Assembly (NCBI RefSeq): GCF_963975415.1
Contig: NZ_CAXBGN010000003.1
Span: 372,001 to 436,000, forward strand
Origin: Kriegella sp963975415
GTDB taxonomy: Bacteria; Bacteroidota; Bacteroidia; Flavobacteriales; Flavobacteriaceae
Reading direction: 5' to 3'
Length of the DNA: 64,000 bases
The position numbers and the translations under genes were made by a program. Position 1 is the stretch's first letter; every line of letters begins with the position of its first letter. This document shows, piece by piece, positions 7,834 to 16,476 of this stretch. Below the pieces are notes generated by a model, which was given only the letters and a program-made list of their open reading frames with translations, was not told where the DNA came from and did no database searches.

Positions 7834-8796
7834 TTAGAAATTCTTATATAGCCTTTTTATGTCTTCTATAGCTAATTCTAATGATTTTTCAGTTTCACAA
7901 TGAATATCTGGAACGATTCCATCTTTGATTATATTTTTCTCTTCATCGCACATAAAAGAAGTAGAAAAAGCCAGTCGTGCTCCACTAACAAATTCGAAAA
8001 CTTGAAGGTCCGTTGTTAATCCATAAGTTTTTGTTCCATAAATCAATGTATTCTTTTGAAATTTAAATGATTGTGCTGTCGATTCACCTAAACTTGCCGT
8101 TTTTTCATTCACTAATACAGCGATTGGCTTATTTGCATTACGTATGGTGTCAGTTAACTTAATAGTGTTTATTATATGATTACCATAATAATAAGTGTCA
8201 CTAGTTAATTTATGATTGATGTATTCTCCTTTGTTGTTAATTGAGAATCCTATTATCGAATTAACATACAATGGTTCAAGACCTAATGCAAAGGTACCTG
8301 CCTTTCCACCAATATTATCTCTTAAATCGATAATCCATCCAGATAAATTAGGATGGTTATCAACTTTTTTAAGGGCTTCCCTGATTTTTAAAGAATATAT
8401 AGTACTTAGGCTATCATTAGCGGCAAAACCTAAAATTTTTATATAACCTATATCATTTTCTAAAATTTTGTAATCAATTTTTGGTATAGATACCGTGTCT
8501 TTGAGGAAAAAATTGGTTTTGTCTGGAGGTAAGAAGAAACTATGTTTGTCGTTGATTTGATTTAAAACGTATTTAATTCCATTATAGACGTCATTATTGT
8601 TTTGGAATTTAGGGATTGAGTCTTTTATATTATTTTCAATATCTACCCAATTTAATTCATTCGTTTTGATATATTTCTCTTTAATAATGCTAAAAGACTG
8701 GTAGAATGAACGCTTAAAATTTGGCTGCTGCTGTTCTTTCTTACAACAAAAAAGTGTTGCTAATACTATGAAAAGAATGATTGCCTGTGTTTTCAT
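7834..8796 (-). CDS. Small S41-family serine protease, lipoprotein
   Basis: 320 residues with a lipoprotein signal (LATLFCC, lipidated Cys17 or 18). The S41 core shows GYIKILGFA, WIIDLRDNIGGKAGT and the nucleophile region VNEKTASLGEST, followed by GTKTYGLTT. The canonical Ctp lysine in a GKG motif is absent (Leu at +25 from the Ser), as in the S41 subgroup with TASxGE...GLTT, and I see no PDZ domain. Likely a periplasm-facing processing or degradative protease. ATG 8796 overlaps the toxin stop by four bases (ATGA), tying it to the toxin-antitoxin operon. Strongly Lys/Asn/Ile-rich and AT-rich, unlike its neighbours. Confidence 0.88.
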   Translation of the reverse strand: MKTQAIILFIVLATLFCCKKEQQQPNFKRSFYQSFSIIKEKYIKTNELNWVDIENNIKDSIPKFQNNNDVYNGIKYVLNQINDKHSFFLPPDKTNFFLKDTVSIPKIDYKILENDIGYIKILGFAANDSLSTIYSLKIREALKKVDNHPNLSGWIIDLRDNIGGKAGTFALGLEPLYVNSIIGFSINNKGEYINHKLTSDTYYYGNHIINTIKLTDTIRNANKPIAVLVNEKTASLGESTAQSFKFQKNTLIYGTKTYGLTTDLQVFEFVSGARLAFSTSFMCDEEKNIIKDGIVPDIHCETEKSLELAIEDIKRLYKNF

Positions 8797-9056
8797 TCTG
8801 TCTTTTTTGGTTCGTTAATCCAATAGATGATTTTGTAGTTTTTGAAAACAAGATATCTGAACTTTTGAGGGCGGTCAGATAAAAGCTCCTCCTTCTGTCC
8901 GATATGTAGTTGGTTTTCCGGAGTTATAGTGCGGTCGACAATTGAACCTACTAACTTTCTTGCGACCTTGACACTTTTCGATTTGAGTTTATGGTGTTCG
9001 AAAATATCATCAAGTATTTCTTTTGCGAATTCTGTCCAAAAAACGGTCAGTTCCAT
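8793..9056 (-). CDS. ParE/RelE-superfamily toxin
   Basis: 87 residues, the standard size. The C-terminal pattern FRYLVFKNYKIIYWI and the N-terminal FWTEFAKEILDDIFEHH helix are typical of ParE/RelE-fold toxins in Bacteroidota. Such toxins either cleave ribosome-bound mRNA (RelE) or poison gyrase (ParE); sequence alone does not decide. The start overlaps the antitoxin gene by ten bases, and the stop overlaps the S41 protease start, making a three-gene translationally coupled unit. Confidence 0.88.
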   Translation of the reverse strand: MELTVFWTEFAKEILDDIFEHHKLKSKSVKVARKLVGSIVDRTITPENQLHIGQKEELLSDRPQKFRYLVFKNYKIIYWINEPKKTE

Positions 9057-9289
9057 TTTTTGATTTCTTCTTTCAAATCCTTTGCGCTTATAATTCTATC
9101 GTTTGTCGAATCTTCTAATGATTTGTCAATATCTGAATTAAATTGCTCCATTGACATCGGTTTCAGGTTTTGTTCATAGAGTTTAGATTTCCGCTTTTTA
9201 AGTATTTTTTCAAGTGCGCTTATGATTTCCTCGTTCTGAATGCGAAGAAACTCTTGAACGAAAGTCAGTTTTCTGGTTTGTAAGTCCAT
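9047..9289 (-). CDS. Antitoxin partner of the ParE/RelE toxin
   Basis: 80 residues from ATG 9289. Arrangement is the classic antitoxin-first order with overlap. The N-terminal LTFVQEFLRIQNEEIISALEKIL helix and the middle MSMEQFNSDIDKSLED segment resemble small Bacteroidota antitoxins of the YefM/Phd-less 'addiction module' type; the C-terminal EEIKKW tail would wrap the toxin. A TAACTTTG -7 box at 9307-9314 puts the transcription start about ten bases before the ATG. Probably autorepressing, though no DNA-binding motif stands out. Confidence 0.8.
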   Translation of the reverse strand: MDLQTRKLTFVQEFLRIQNEEIISALEKILKKRKSKLYEQNLKPMSMEQFNSDIDKSLEDSTNDRIISAKDLKEEIKKWN

Positions 9290-9306
9290 TTCCAATCCGT
9301 TTTAAT

Positions 9307-9314
9307 CAAAGTTA
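9307..9314 (-). promoter_or_regulatory. -7 element TAACTTTG of the toxin-antitoxin-protease operon
   Basis: Exact TAnnTTTG match on the minus strand, 18 bases ahead of the antitoxin ATG; leaves an almost leaderless mRNA. Confidence 0.55.
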
Positions 9315-9385
9315 TAAATTCTATACTGATTGTATATTTTTTGTTTATTGTTCAAGCTTGTTGTCCCCAAAAATAAACATAACAC

Positions 9386-11905
9386 CTACATCAGCTTCCC
9401 AAAGAAAATGGCATTCATCAGCAGTTTGTTTGTTCCATACCAAAAGGCCCTAAAGTTGGTATTGTCGGTAAAAACTATGACTCTTCCTTTGCCCATACGC
9501 TGCACTTGAAAAGGAACGCTGTTCTTTAATAGGGCAAGATTCTCTTCTGAAATATAGCCACTCAACAACGGGTTGTTGGTGTATTGAATAGGGTTGTTGT
9601 AACTGTGTTTATCAGGTTCGATATAAATATTTGTATTTCTGAACAAGGGTAACCGGTCGTCTTTATACCCGTAATTAATAGGATGCGAAAGATCGATCTT
9701 GGCCTCGAAAATGGCTCCTCCCGTGTTTTGGGCACCCCTAAAATCGTTTTGTTGACCAAAGGAAATATTTTTTCCGACCAAGGTGTCTTTCTTGAATTTC
9801 AACTTTATCAATTCGTTTTTATGGAGCCAATTGGCGGCATTTTGATAGCCGATAAGCGTGCCACCTGCCTCGACCCATTCCTTTAATTTTTTTGCTTGCT
9901 CCTTTGACAGGCTGTTGCCCATACTCGGAATGATTAAATCGGTATACTTGCTCCAATCGACGGAATTGAAGTAGGCAACATCGATTTTAGTAATCTTTAT
10001 ATCATACCGCGTATCGAACAAGTGCCAAATCTCACCAGCTGCGTGAGCATTGATTCCGCTACCCACTAAAATGGCAACCCTTTGCTTCGTAAGCGAACCA
10101 AAACTATTGCTGCCCAGGTCAATTCCTTTGGCAAGTCCGGTGTTTGCCGCTGTTATTTCAATTTTACTTTCTTGGGCAACCGTATTTAAAAAGGCGTGTA
10201 ATTCGCTTGATGGTAGTACCTGGTTCTGAACGGGGACCATAATCGTACCATGACCGTAATTTTTTCCGTCAAGACTAAAGGGCTCTCTTGCCACTTTGGC
10301 ACGTATACCCTTGTTCAAAATTTTGTTGATGGCCTTGGGGGTGTAATATTCGTTCCACTCAAAGAGGTATGCATAATTGCTCTGCGCATCGACATTCCCA
10401 CTTAAAGGCATAAGGCGATTGATTTCTTTACCTGCTACCTTTAAAGAACGTGATTCGGAATAATCTAAATTAAAGGCTAGGGGAAAGGTCCAAGCAGAGA
10501 TGTCATAGAACAGACTATCTTTAAAAGTGGTTCTTTTTTCGAACATGGCCTTGATCAGGCTTTGGTTCTTTTGGTTCATGGGCACCACATAGCTATACCC
10601 TTTTTTATACGATTTTCCGCCCAAGGAGATATCGTTCGAGAGTTCGTGAAACTTTACTTTGTGTCGCTGTAAAACTTCGGCCAAATGCCATGTTTTAGCG
10701 GCATCTTTATAATCACCAAAAATGAGGGCCTTGGTTCTGCTTACGGCCGACATAAGACCCACATTTTTAAAAAATTCTTGCTGGTATCTTAGAATTTTTA
10801 TGCGCATATTTTTAGCGGCCTCAATGGTGGAAAGAGCGGTTGTAAACTGATTGCGAATGGTGAAGGGAAATGTCAGCAAGCCGTTTTGAGATTCTTGAAT
10901 GTGGCCTCTAGAGCTAGCTTGTTCGAAAAGAATACCGATACCCCCGTTCACATCGGGAAAAGTGGAGCCCTTGCCATAAAAATAATCATCGTACTGTTCT
11001 TCGGAATAATAAAGCGAACCGATCTTGTCTAAAGCTTTGGCATGGTATGTCGCAATTTCAGTAGTCAGTTCTTGATTCAATTTTGGGGTCAGTGGGTGCA
11101 CGCGGTCGGGTTCTCCCGGTTGAAAGAAAAAGGTAGATGAAGTGCCCATTTCGTGATGGTCGGTGAGAATATTCGGCATCCAATTATGATATGTTTCGAT
11201 GCGCGCCCGACTTTCTGGCAATTGCACCGGAAGCCAGTCACGGTTCATATCGAACCAATAGTGGTTGGTACGCCCCCCGGGCCAAACTTCATGGTATTCC
11301 CGCTCATTATTGTCAGGGTTCAGATTGATGCTTTTGTTGGTGTTGGCCCAGTACGCAAAGCGTTGCAGCCCATCAGGATTAAAGGCAGGGTCAACCAGCA
11401 AAATGGTGTTTTCTAAAATACTTTCGATTTCAGGTCCCTGTGCTGCGGCCAGATAATAGACATAGGCCAAAGCCGCATTTGAACCACTGGGCTCGTTGCC
11501 GTGTATTGAAAAACCTTGGTACACTACAAGGGGCATGGCCTCAATATTCATAGAACTGCCTTTAATTTCGGTCAAAGCCAAATGTTCTTCACGAATTTTA
11601 GCAATGTTCTGGTGGTTTTGTGGGGTGGTAACCGTGAGTAAAAGAAGCGGTCTTCCTTCAAACGTCTGACCCCTATTTTCAATGGTTATGCGATCGCTTG
11701 CCTTGGCTACGGCATGCATGTAAAATACCAGTTTGTCGTGGGTGACATGCCATTCGCCCACTTCGTGGCCGATAACTTCTTGAGGCTTGGGAATGCTTTG
11801 GTCGTAGGTGATATTCTCAGGAAGGTAATAGCCTAAGTCTACCGACTCTTGTGCATTAATATTTTGAAAGAGCACCAAAACCAATGCCAATAGAATGTTT
11901 CTCAT
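9386..11905 (-). CDS. Secreted M14-family zinc carboxypeptidase, large form
   Basis: 839 residues with a signal peptide ending at about residue 18 (INAQ). Zinc site: HGNE (His135, Glu138) and a later His in TDHHEMGTSS; catalytic Glu is likely in FEQASSRG. The family's NPDG and NRDW substrate-pocket segments are present. After the ~370-residue catalytic domain comes a long second half including a class-I glutamine-amidotransferase-like fold (VAILVGSGINAHAAGE ... LIIPSMGNSLS ... GGTLIGYQNAANWL), as in other Bacteroidota M14 proteins. Removes C-terminal residues from peptides or cross-links, acting in the periplasm or outside. Monocistronic, with a promoter-like TTG-N20-TACATTTA at 11930-11960. 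Confidence 0.92.
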   Translation of the reverse strand: MRNILLALVLVLFQNINAQESVDLGYYLPENITYDQSIPKPQEVIGHEVGEWHVTHDKLVFYMHAVAKASDRITIENRGQTFEGRPLLLLTVTTPQNHQNIAKIREEHLALTEIKGSSMNIEAMPLVVYQGFSIHGNEPSGSNAALAYVYYLAAAQGPEIESILENTILLVDPAFNPDGLQRFAYWANTNKSINLNPDNNEREYHEVWPGGRTNHYWFDMNRDWLPVQLPESRARIETYHNWMPNILTDHHEMGTSSTFFFQPGEPDRVHPLTPKLNQELTTEIATYHAKALDKIGSLYYSEEQYDDYFYGKGSTFPDVNGGIGILFEQASSRGHIQESQNGLLTFPFTIRNQFTTALSTIEAAKNMRIKILRYQQEFFKNVGLMSAVSRTKALIFGDYKDAAKTWHLAEVLQRHKVKFHELSNDISLGGKSYKKGYSYVVPMNQKNQSLIKAMFEKRTTFKDSLFYDISAWTFPLAFNLDYSESRSLKVAGKEINRLMPLSGNVDAQSNYAYLFEWNEYYTPKAINKILNKGIRAKVAREPFSLDGKNYGHGTIMVPVQNQVLPSSELHAFLNTVAQESKIEITAANTGLAKGIDLGSNSFGSLTKQRVAILVGSGINAHAAGEIWHLFDTRYDIKITKIDVAYFNSVDWSKYTDLIIPSMGNSLSKEQAKKLKEWVEAGGTLIGYQNAANWLHKNELIKLKFKKDTLVGKNISFGQQNDFRGAQNTGGAIFEAKIDLSHPINYGYKDDRLPLFRNTNIYIEPDKHSYNNPIQYTNNPLLSGYISEENLALLKNSVPFQVQRMGKGRVIVFTDNTNFRAFWYGTNKLLMNAIFFGKLM

Positions 11906-11929
11906 ACCACGATGAATTTAGTCAGTTTA

Positions 11930-11960
11930 TAAATGTAACCATTACTATATGTCGTGTCAA
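11930..11960 (-). promoter_or_regulatory. Promoter of the M14 peptidase gene
   Basis: Minus strand: TTG(ACA), 20 bases, then TACATTTA, one mismatch from TAnnTTTG, 25 bases before the ATG. Confidence 0.45.
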
Positions 11961-12008
11961 GACTATTCGAGCCATATAGTCGAAAGGACATACTGCGATC
12001 ACATTAAA

Positions 12009-12046
12009 CAAAAAACGGCCCTTAATTATGAGGGCCGTTGTTTTTT
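12009..12046 (-). terminator. Terminator of the PUR/DUF3276 gene
   Basis: Perfect 9-bp stem (AACGGCCCT / AGGGCCGTT) with an 8-base loop; T-rich on both sides, so it may act on either strand, but only the minus-strand gene ends here. Confidence 0.9.
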
Positions 12047-12064
12047 ATAAAGAAAATTCTAAAA

Positions 12065-12436
12065 TTAAATATCGTCAAAATTGATATCGGTAAAGCTTTC
12101 TGTAGTCTTTGCTTCACCATTTTGAACGGGCTCTTCTTTTTTGAAATCAGACTGATGCCTTTCTGATATAACTTCGGTTCCTTTTTCATCGATAATAAAA
12201 TCCATCATCTCCTCAACATTCTCCTTAAAAGCGGTGAAGTCTTCCTTATAAAGGTATATTTTATGTTTTTTATAATGAAAAGATCCATCGTCATGCGTAA
12301 ACTTCTTGCTCTCGGTTATGGTTAAATAATAATCATTTGCCTTTGTACTCCTGACATCGAAAAAATATGTCCTTCTTCCTGCCCTTAAAACTTTGGAGTG
12401 GATCTCTTCCTGGTCCATTAAATCTTTTTCGCTCAT
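12065..12436 (-). CDS. PUR-family nucleic-acid-binding protein (DUF3276)
   Basis: 123 residues. The PUR-alpha-like repeat is recognisable by RAGRRTYFFDVRSTKANDYYLTITESKK followed by the FKENVEEMMDFI helix (about residues 17-80), the signature of Bacteroidota DUF3276 proteins; a Borrelia relative (BpuR) binds DNA and RNA. The C-terminal ~35 residues are acidic and probably disordered. ATG 12436; strong terminator follows. It lies 76 bases downstream of the ABC exporter half on the same strand and may be partly co-transcribed. Confidence 0.92.
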   Translation of the reverse strand: MSEKDLMDQEEIHSKVLRAGRRTYFFDVRSTKANDYYLTITESKKFTHDDGSFHYKKHKIYLYKEDFTAFKENVEEMMDFIIDEKGTEVISERHQSDFKKEEPVQNGEAKTTESFTDINFDDI

Positions 12437-12512
12437 TTGATGTGGTGTCTATAGTTCATACTTCAATATCATATCAAAAATGTAAAAAAAAACTTGATTC
12501 AACAACAAATTT

Positions 12513-14267
12513 TCAGTTTTCTTTCTCAGATAGTTGGTTTAAATAAAGTGATTTATAATAACCTTCGACAGCAATTAAATCATCATGTGTTCCTTCCTGA
12601 AACAACGTTCCGTCTTCAAGCACTAGAATTCTATCTGCATTTTTTGCAGATGATACCCTGTGGCTTACTATAAGAGTGGTTCTATTTCTGGACGCTTTTT
12701 TTAGATTTGCTAGAATTTCTTCCTCAGTTTCAGTATCTACGGCTGACAAACAATCATCAAATAAATATATTTCGGGGTCTTTTAATAAGGCGCGTGCGAT
12801 AGAGACACGTTGCTTCTGTCCGCCACTTAAGGTGATGCCCCGCTCGCCTAGAACGGTTTCGTATTGCTTGGCAAAGCCCATAATGTTTTCATGTACGGCT
12901 GCATTTTTCGCCACTTTGACCACATCTTCATCAGAAGCGGTATGGTTACCGAATTTTATATTATTTTTTATCGAATCCGAAAACAGAAAGGCATCTTGGG
13001 GTACCGCACCAATCGATTCGCGCAAGCTATTGAGGTTTACCTTTTTAATGGGTATGTCATCGATACGGATTTCTCCATCGGTGACGTCATACAATCGGGC
13101 TATTAAGTCTAAAATGGACGATTTTCCAGAACCTGTTTTACCAAGAATGGCCACAGTTTCTCCAGCATTGATCGTAAAGGAAATATTTTTTAAAGCGGTA
13201 ATATTAGTGTCTTCATAGGTAAAAGTGACATTTTTGAATTCAATTTTGCCGGTAATCGGGGTGGCCCCAACTGCTTCATTTTTGATGGCCGGTTCAGATC
13301 TCAAAAACTCGTTAATGCGTTTTTGCGATGCTTCGGCACGTTGCACGATAGAGGTTAACCACCCTACTATGGCAACGGGCCAGGTCAACATATTGACGTA
13401 AATGATGAACTCTGCAATTACACCTACAGATTCAATTTCACCATTGATGTATTGCTTGCCGCCTACGTAGATGACAAGAATATTGCTGATTCCTATTAAA
13501 AGTACCATGAGCGGAAAGAACCAGGCATTTACTTTGGCCAGGTCCATACTTTTCTCTCTTCCTTCGACGGCCAGTACCTGTAGTTCGCCATTTATCTGTG
13601 GTTCCAGTGCGTAGGCCTTTATCACCGATACTCCAGAGAACACTTCCTGTGTAAATGTTGATAGGGTAGAAAGGTATTCTTGAACAATGGTACTGCGTTT
13701 GTGTATGATCTTACTGATATTATAGATCAAGACCGATAATATGGGCAAGGGAATCAGGGCATAGGCCGCAAGAGTGGGGGCCGTAATAAACATCAATGGA
13801 ATGATGCATACAAAAAGAGTGACCGTGTTTATCCCGTACATTAGAGCGGGGCCGGCATACATGCGTACTTGTCCGACATCTTCACTGATTCGGTTCATGA
13901 GGTCGCCGGTTCTATTTTTCTTGTAAAAATTTAGACTTAACCACTGATAATGGTCGAAAACTTCATTTTTTAAATCATACTCGATATAACGCGATACGTT
14001 TATTATCGTCTGTCGCATCAAAAAAGTGAAAAACCCAGATAGAAAAGCGGCACCAATAATGATAAGGATGAACTCCATAAGCAGGTTTTCAGCAGAAGCA
14101 TCCGTTATTTTCCCGTTCAAGGCCTCTTCAACTACGTTAATCGATTTTTTGACATAGGTGGGCATGACCAATTGAAAAACTCGGGCGATAATGGTGATAA
14201 TGATACCGATCAATAGTTTTGACCAATATTTTTTGAAGTATTTATTAACGTGCTTAAGTTCCTTCAT
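12513..14267 (-). CDS. ABC exporter half-transporter (fused membrane and ATPase domains)
   Basis: 584 residues: six transmembrane helices in the first ~320, then an ATPase domain with Walker A GKTGSGKSS, Q-loop VPQDAFLFSD, signature LSGGQKQR, Walker B IYLFDD and H-loop SHRVSSA. The residue after the Walker B Asp is Asp instead of the catalytic Glu (LFDDCLSAVD), as in the MdlA/BmrC-like partner of heterodimeric exporters. This suggests it needs a second half with the intact Glu, which is not nearby. Exports lipids or drugs; substrate unknown. Divergent from nusB. Confidence 0.93.
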   Translation of the reverse strand: MKELKHVNKYFKKYWSKLLIGIIITIIARVFQLVMPTYVKKSINVVEEALNGKITDASAENLLMEFILIIIGAAFLSGFFTFLMRQTIINVSRYIEYDLKNEVFDHYQWLSLNFYKKNRTGDLMNRISEDVGQVRMYAGPALMYGINTVTLFVCIIPLMFITAPTLAAYALIPLPILSVLIYNISKIIHKRSTIVQEYLSTLSTFTQEVFSGVSVIKAYALEPQINGELQVLAVEGREKSMDLAKVNAWFFPLMVLLIGISNILVIYVGGKQYINGEIESVGVIAEFIIYVNMLTWPVAIVGWLTSIVQRAEASQKRINEFLRSEPAIKNEAVGATPITGKIEFKNVTFTYEDTNITALKNISFTINAGETVAILGKTGSGKSSILDLIARLYDVTDGEIRIDDIPIKKVNLNSLRESIGAVPQDAFLFSDSIKNNIKFGNHTASDEDVVKVAKNAAVHENIMGFAKQYETVLGERGITLSGGQKQRVSIARALLKDPEIYLFDDCLSAVDTETEEEILANLKKASRNRTTLIVSHRVSSAKNADRILVLEDGTLFQEGTHDDLIAVEGYYKSLYLNQLSEKEN

Positions 14268-14400
14268 GTAATGGGTTGGCTAACGGAATAGGTTTTTAAT
14301 CTTCAATTTGCCAAAGATAGGGGTTTGCAGCAAAAACAAATGTTATAAAATACATAAGATAAAGACGCTTTCTTATGGTAGGTATTAGAAAAAGGATTGT

Positions 14401-14408
14401 TATTTTTG
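14401..14408 (+). promoter_or_regulatory. -7 element TATTTTTG ahead of nusB
   Basis: Exact TAnnTTTG match 46 bases before the nusB ATG, in the divergent gap between it and the ABC exporter. Confidence 0.5.
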
Positions 14409-14453
14409 CGGGCTGGTAGTGAAACCAAACTCAATCTAAAAAGTTCTTTCTAA

Positions 14454-15401
14454 ATGCTCACAAGAAGGCATATTCGGGTAAAGGTGATGCAATGCATTTA
14501 TGCCTTGACACAATCTAAAGACGACTCTCTTGAAAAACAGGAAAAGTTTTTAAAGGTCAGTATTGAAAACATGTATACTTTATACCTGCTGAATCTCAGT
14601 CTTTTGATCGAAGTACAGCAAATGGCCGCCAAGCAGGTGAAACTATCCTCGAAAAAGTACTTGGCCAGTGTCACGGACGCTTATCCGAACAAGGAAAAAT
14701 TCGTTCAAAATAGGGTGTTGTCCCAAATGGTGGACAATACACGGTTAAAGAATGAATTTGATAGTCGAAAATTAAAAAATTGGTATCTGAACGACGAATA
14801 TGTAAAACTGATTTACAAAGAAATCGTTGAAAGTGATATTTACGCCGAGTACATGGGCACTGCCCTTGGTACGTATGAACAGGATAAGCAATTTGTGTTG
14901 CAGATTTTCAAGGAGATTATCGCTCCGAACGAGAAAATCTATGAATACCTGGAGGATGACAAACTGACCTGGGTCGACGATATTCCGATCGTGAATACCT
15001 TTATTTTGAAACAGCTAAAAAAGGTAAAGGAAGATCAAAATGATGGTTTTTTCCTTCCCAGATTGTTGAAGGATGATGCAGATATGGATTTTGCCAAAAA
15101 ACTCTTGACCAAAACACTGCTCAACAATGCAAAATTGGAAAAAGAAATCGAAGGGAAAACTCCGAACTGGGACAAAGATCGCATTGCGGATATCGATTCG
15201 ATTCTTCTGAAAATGGCGATATGCGAGGTGCTGAATTTTCCTTCAATACCAGAAAAGGTTACAATGAATGAGTTTTTAGAAATTGCCAAAGAATATTCGA
15301 CGCCCAAAAGCAGTATTTTTATAAATGGAATTCTCGATAAATTGCTGAAGGAGTATAAGGCCGACGGCAAACTAAATAAAACAGGTCGAGGGCTGTTATA
15401 A
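14454..15401 (+). CDS. nusB: Transcription antitermination protein NusB, long Bacteroidota form
   Basis: 315 residues, over twice the length of E. coli NusB (139), which is normal for Bacteroidota. It opens MLTRRHIRVKVMQCIYAL, the NusB start motif, and the C-terminal NusB helices are at about 230-310 (DRIADIDSILLKMAICEVLNFPSIPEKVTMNEFLEIAKEYS ... FINGILDKLL). The insertion between them is helical and lineage-specific. Binds boxA RNA with NusE/S10 during rRNA transcription. First gene of a nusB-DUF1573-yajC cluster conserved in flavobacteria, with internal promoters likely. Confidence 0.93.
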   Translation: MLTRRHIRVKVMQCIYALTQSKDDSLEKQEKFLKVSIENMYTLYLLNLSLLIEVQQMAAKQVKLSSKKYLASVTDAYPNKEKFVQNRVLSQMVDNTRLKNEFDSRKLKNWYLNDEYVKLIYKEIVESDIYAEYMGTALGTYEQDKQFVLQIFKEIIAPNEKIYEYLEDDKLTWVDDIPIVNTFILKQLKKVKEDQNDGFFLPRLLKDDADMDFAKKLLTKTLLNNAKLEKEIEGKTPNWDKDRIADIDSILLKMAICEVLNFPSIPEKVTMNEFLEIAKEYSTPKSSIFINGILDKLLKEYKADGKLNKTGRGLL

Positions 15402-15411
15402 AATATTTCTT

Positions 15412-15419
15412 TAATTTTG
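15412..15419 (+). promoter_or_regulatory. -7 element TAATTTTG ahead of the DUF1573 lipoprotein
   Basis: Exact TAnnTTTG match ten bases after the nusB stop and 58 bases before the next ATG, so DUF1573-yajC can be transcribed without nusB. Confidence 0.5.
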
Positions 15420-15476
15420 CTGTTTAAATAAATTGAATAGTATTTCTCAATTAATTAATATTAAAAATCCTGAGGT

Positions 15477-15950
15477 ATGAAAAGAATAATTTTGGCATTT
15501 GGTTTAGTAGGACTGTTTGTTACAGCTTCCTGTAAAGACAATGCATCGAGTAAAATAAAAAGCGACAATGTGGCCGTGGCCGCAGAGCGTGATGAAGCCG
15601 GAAAACAGGTTCCTGTGATGGAGTTTGAAAAAGTCGAGCATGATTTCGGTACTATCGATCAGAATACGCCACAAGAAACCATTTTTAAATTTACCAATAC
15701 CGGTAATGCACCCTTGATTATTACCGATGCCAAGAGTAGCTGTGGTTGTACCGTTCCAGATCCACCAAAAGATCCGATTGCCCCTGGTGAATCAGGTGAA
15801 CTTAAAGTGAAATTCAACGGGTCGGGACAAAATCAGGTGACTAAACAAATTACTGTAACCGCGAATACTGAAAAAGGTCAAGAGCTTTTGCGTATAAAAG
15901 CTTTTGTTAACCCTAAAGATGCCGCACCAAAGGGTCCCGTTGCCCAATAA
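15477..15950 (+). CDS. DUF1573 lipoprotein
   Basis: 157 residues. Lipoprotein signal with lipobox TASC (lipidated Cys19). The DUF1573 Ig-like domain spans about residues 50-145: FEKVEHDFGTIDQ, FKFTNTGNAPLIITDAKSSCGCTVPD and APGESGELKVKFN. The paired Cys in SCGCT are characteristic. Envelope protein of unknown function, one of several DUF1573 lipoproteins typical of Bacteroidota. Lies 25 bases upstream of yajC and conserved there in relatives, so a link to protein export or envelope assembly is plausible but unproven. Confidence 0.93.
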   Translation: MKRIILAFGLVGLFVTASCKDNASSKIKSDNVAVAAERDEAGKQVPVMEFEKVEHDFGTIDQNTPQETIFKFTNTGNAPLIITDAKSSCGCTVPDPPKDPIAPGESGELKVKFNGSGQNQVTKQITVTANTEKGQELLRIKAFVNPKDAAPKGPVAQ

Positions 15951-15975
15951 TTAATTAACTAAAAAGAACACATAC

Positions 15976-16263
15976 ATGGGTGACATTGGACAGTTTCTTC
16001 CGATGATTTTGATTTTTGTCGTAGCTTATTTTTTTATGATACGACCTCAAATGAAACGTCAAAAAGATGAAAAGAAGTTTGCCGCAGAATTAAAGCGTGG
16101 CGATCGTGTGATTACCAAAAGTGGTTTGCACGGTAAAGTGGTCGATCTGAACGACAAGGATTTTTCTTGTATTTTAGAGACCATGGCCGGAAAGCTGAAA
16201 TTTGATCGCTCGGCCATTTCTATGGAGATGAGCAAAAAACTAAGTGCGCCCGAAAAAAAATAA
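15976..16263 (+). CDS. yajC: Preprotein translocase subunit YajC
   Basis: 95 residues, normal YajC size. One N-terminal transmembrane helix (FLPMILIFVVAYFFMI, about residues 8-23) followed directly by the family motif RPQMKRQKDEKKF, then a small cytoplasmic domain containing GDRVITKSGLHGKV. YajC associates with SecDF-YidC at the inner membrane. Last gene of the nusB cluster, closed by a strong terminator at 16287-16317; in many flavobacteria coaE follows yajC, but here an unrelated oxidoreductase gene comes next. Confidence 0.95.
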   Translation: MGDIGQFLPMILIFVVAYFFMIRPQMKRQKDEKKFAAELKRGDRVITKSGLHGKVVDLNDKDFSCILETMAGKLKFDRSAISMEMSKKLSAPEKK

Positions 16264-16286
16264 GGGAACAATCGATAATTAAAAAG

Positions 16287-16317
16287 GCACCAACGGAAAC
16301 GTTGGTGCTTTTTTTTT
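16287..16317 (+). terminator. Terminator after yajC
   Basis: Perfect 9-bp stem GCACCAACG / CGTTGGTGC closed by a GAAA tetraloop and followed by nine T. Confidence 0.95.
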
Positions 16318-16476
16318 GACTACTAAGAAAGCACCATCATTTTTTTTGCAGATAAGGAACTTGGGCGTAATGTATTTCGTGCCTAAAAAGCGTGAAATTT
16401 TAAGGGGTTGCCCTGTTGTTCATTGTAGTTGTTTAGCTTTAAAATTGCTATATTCATGGCCGTTAAATAAGCAAAT

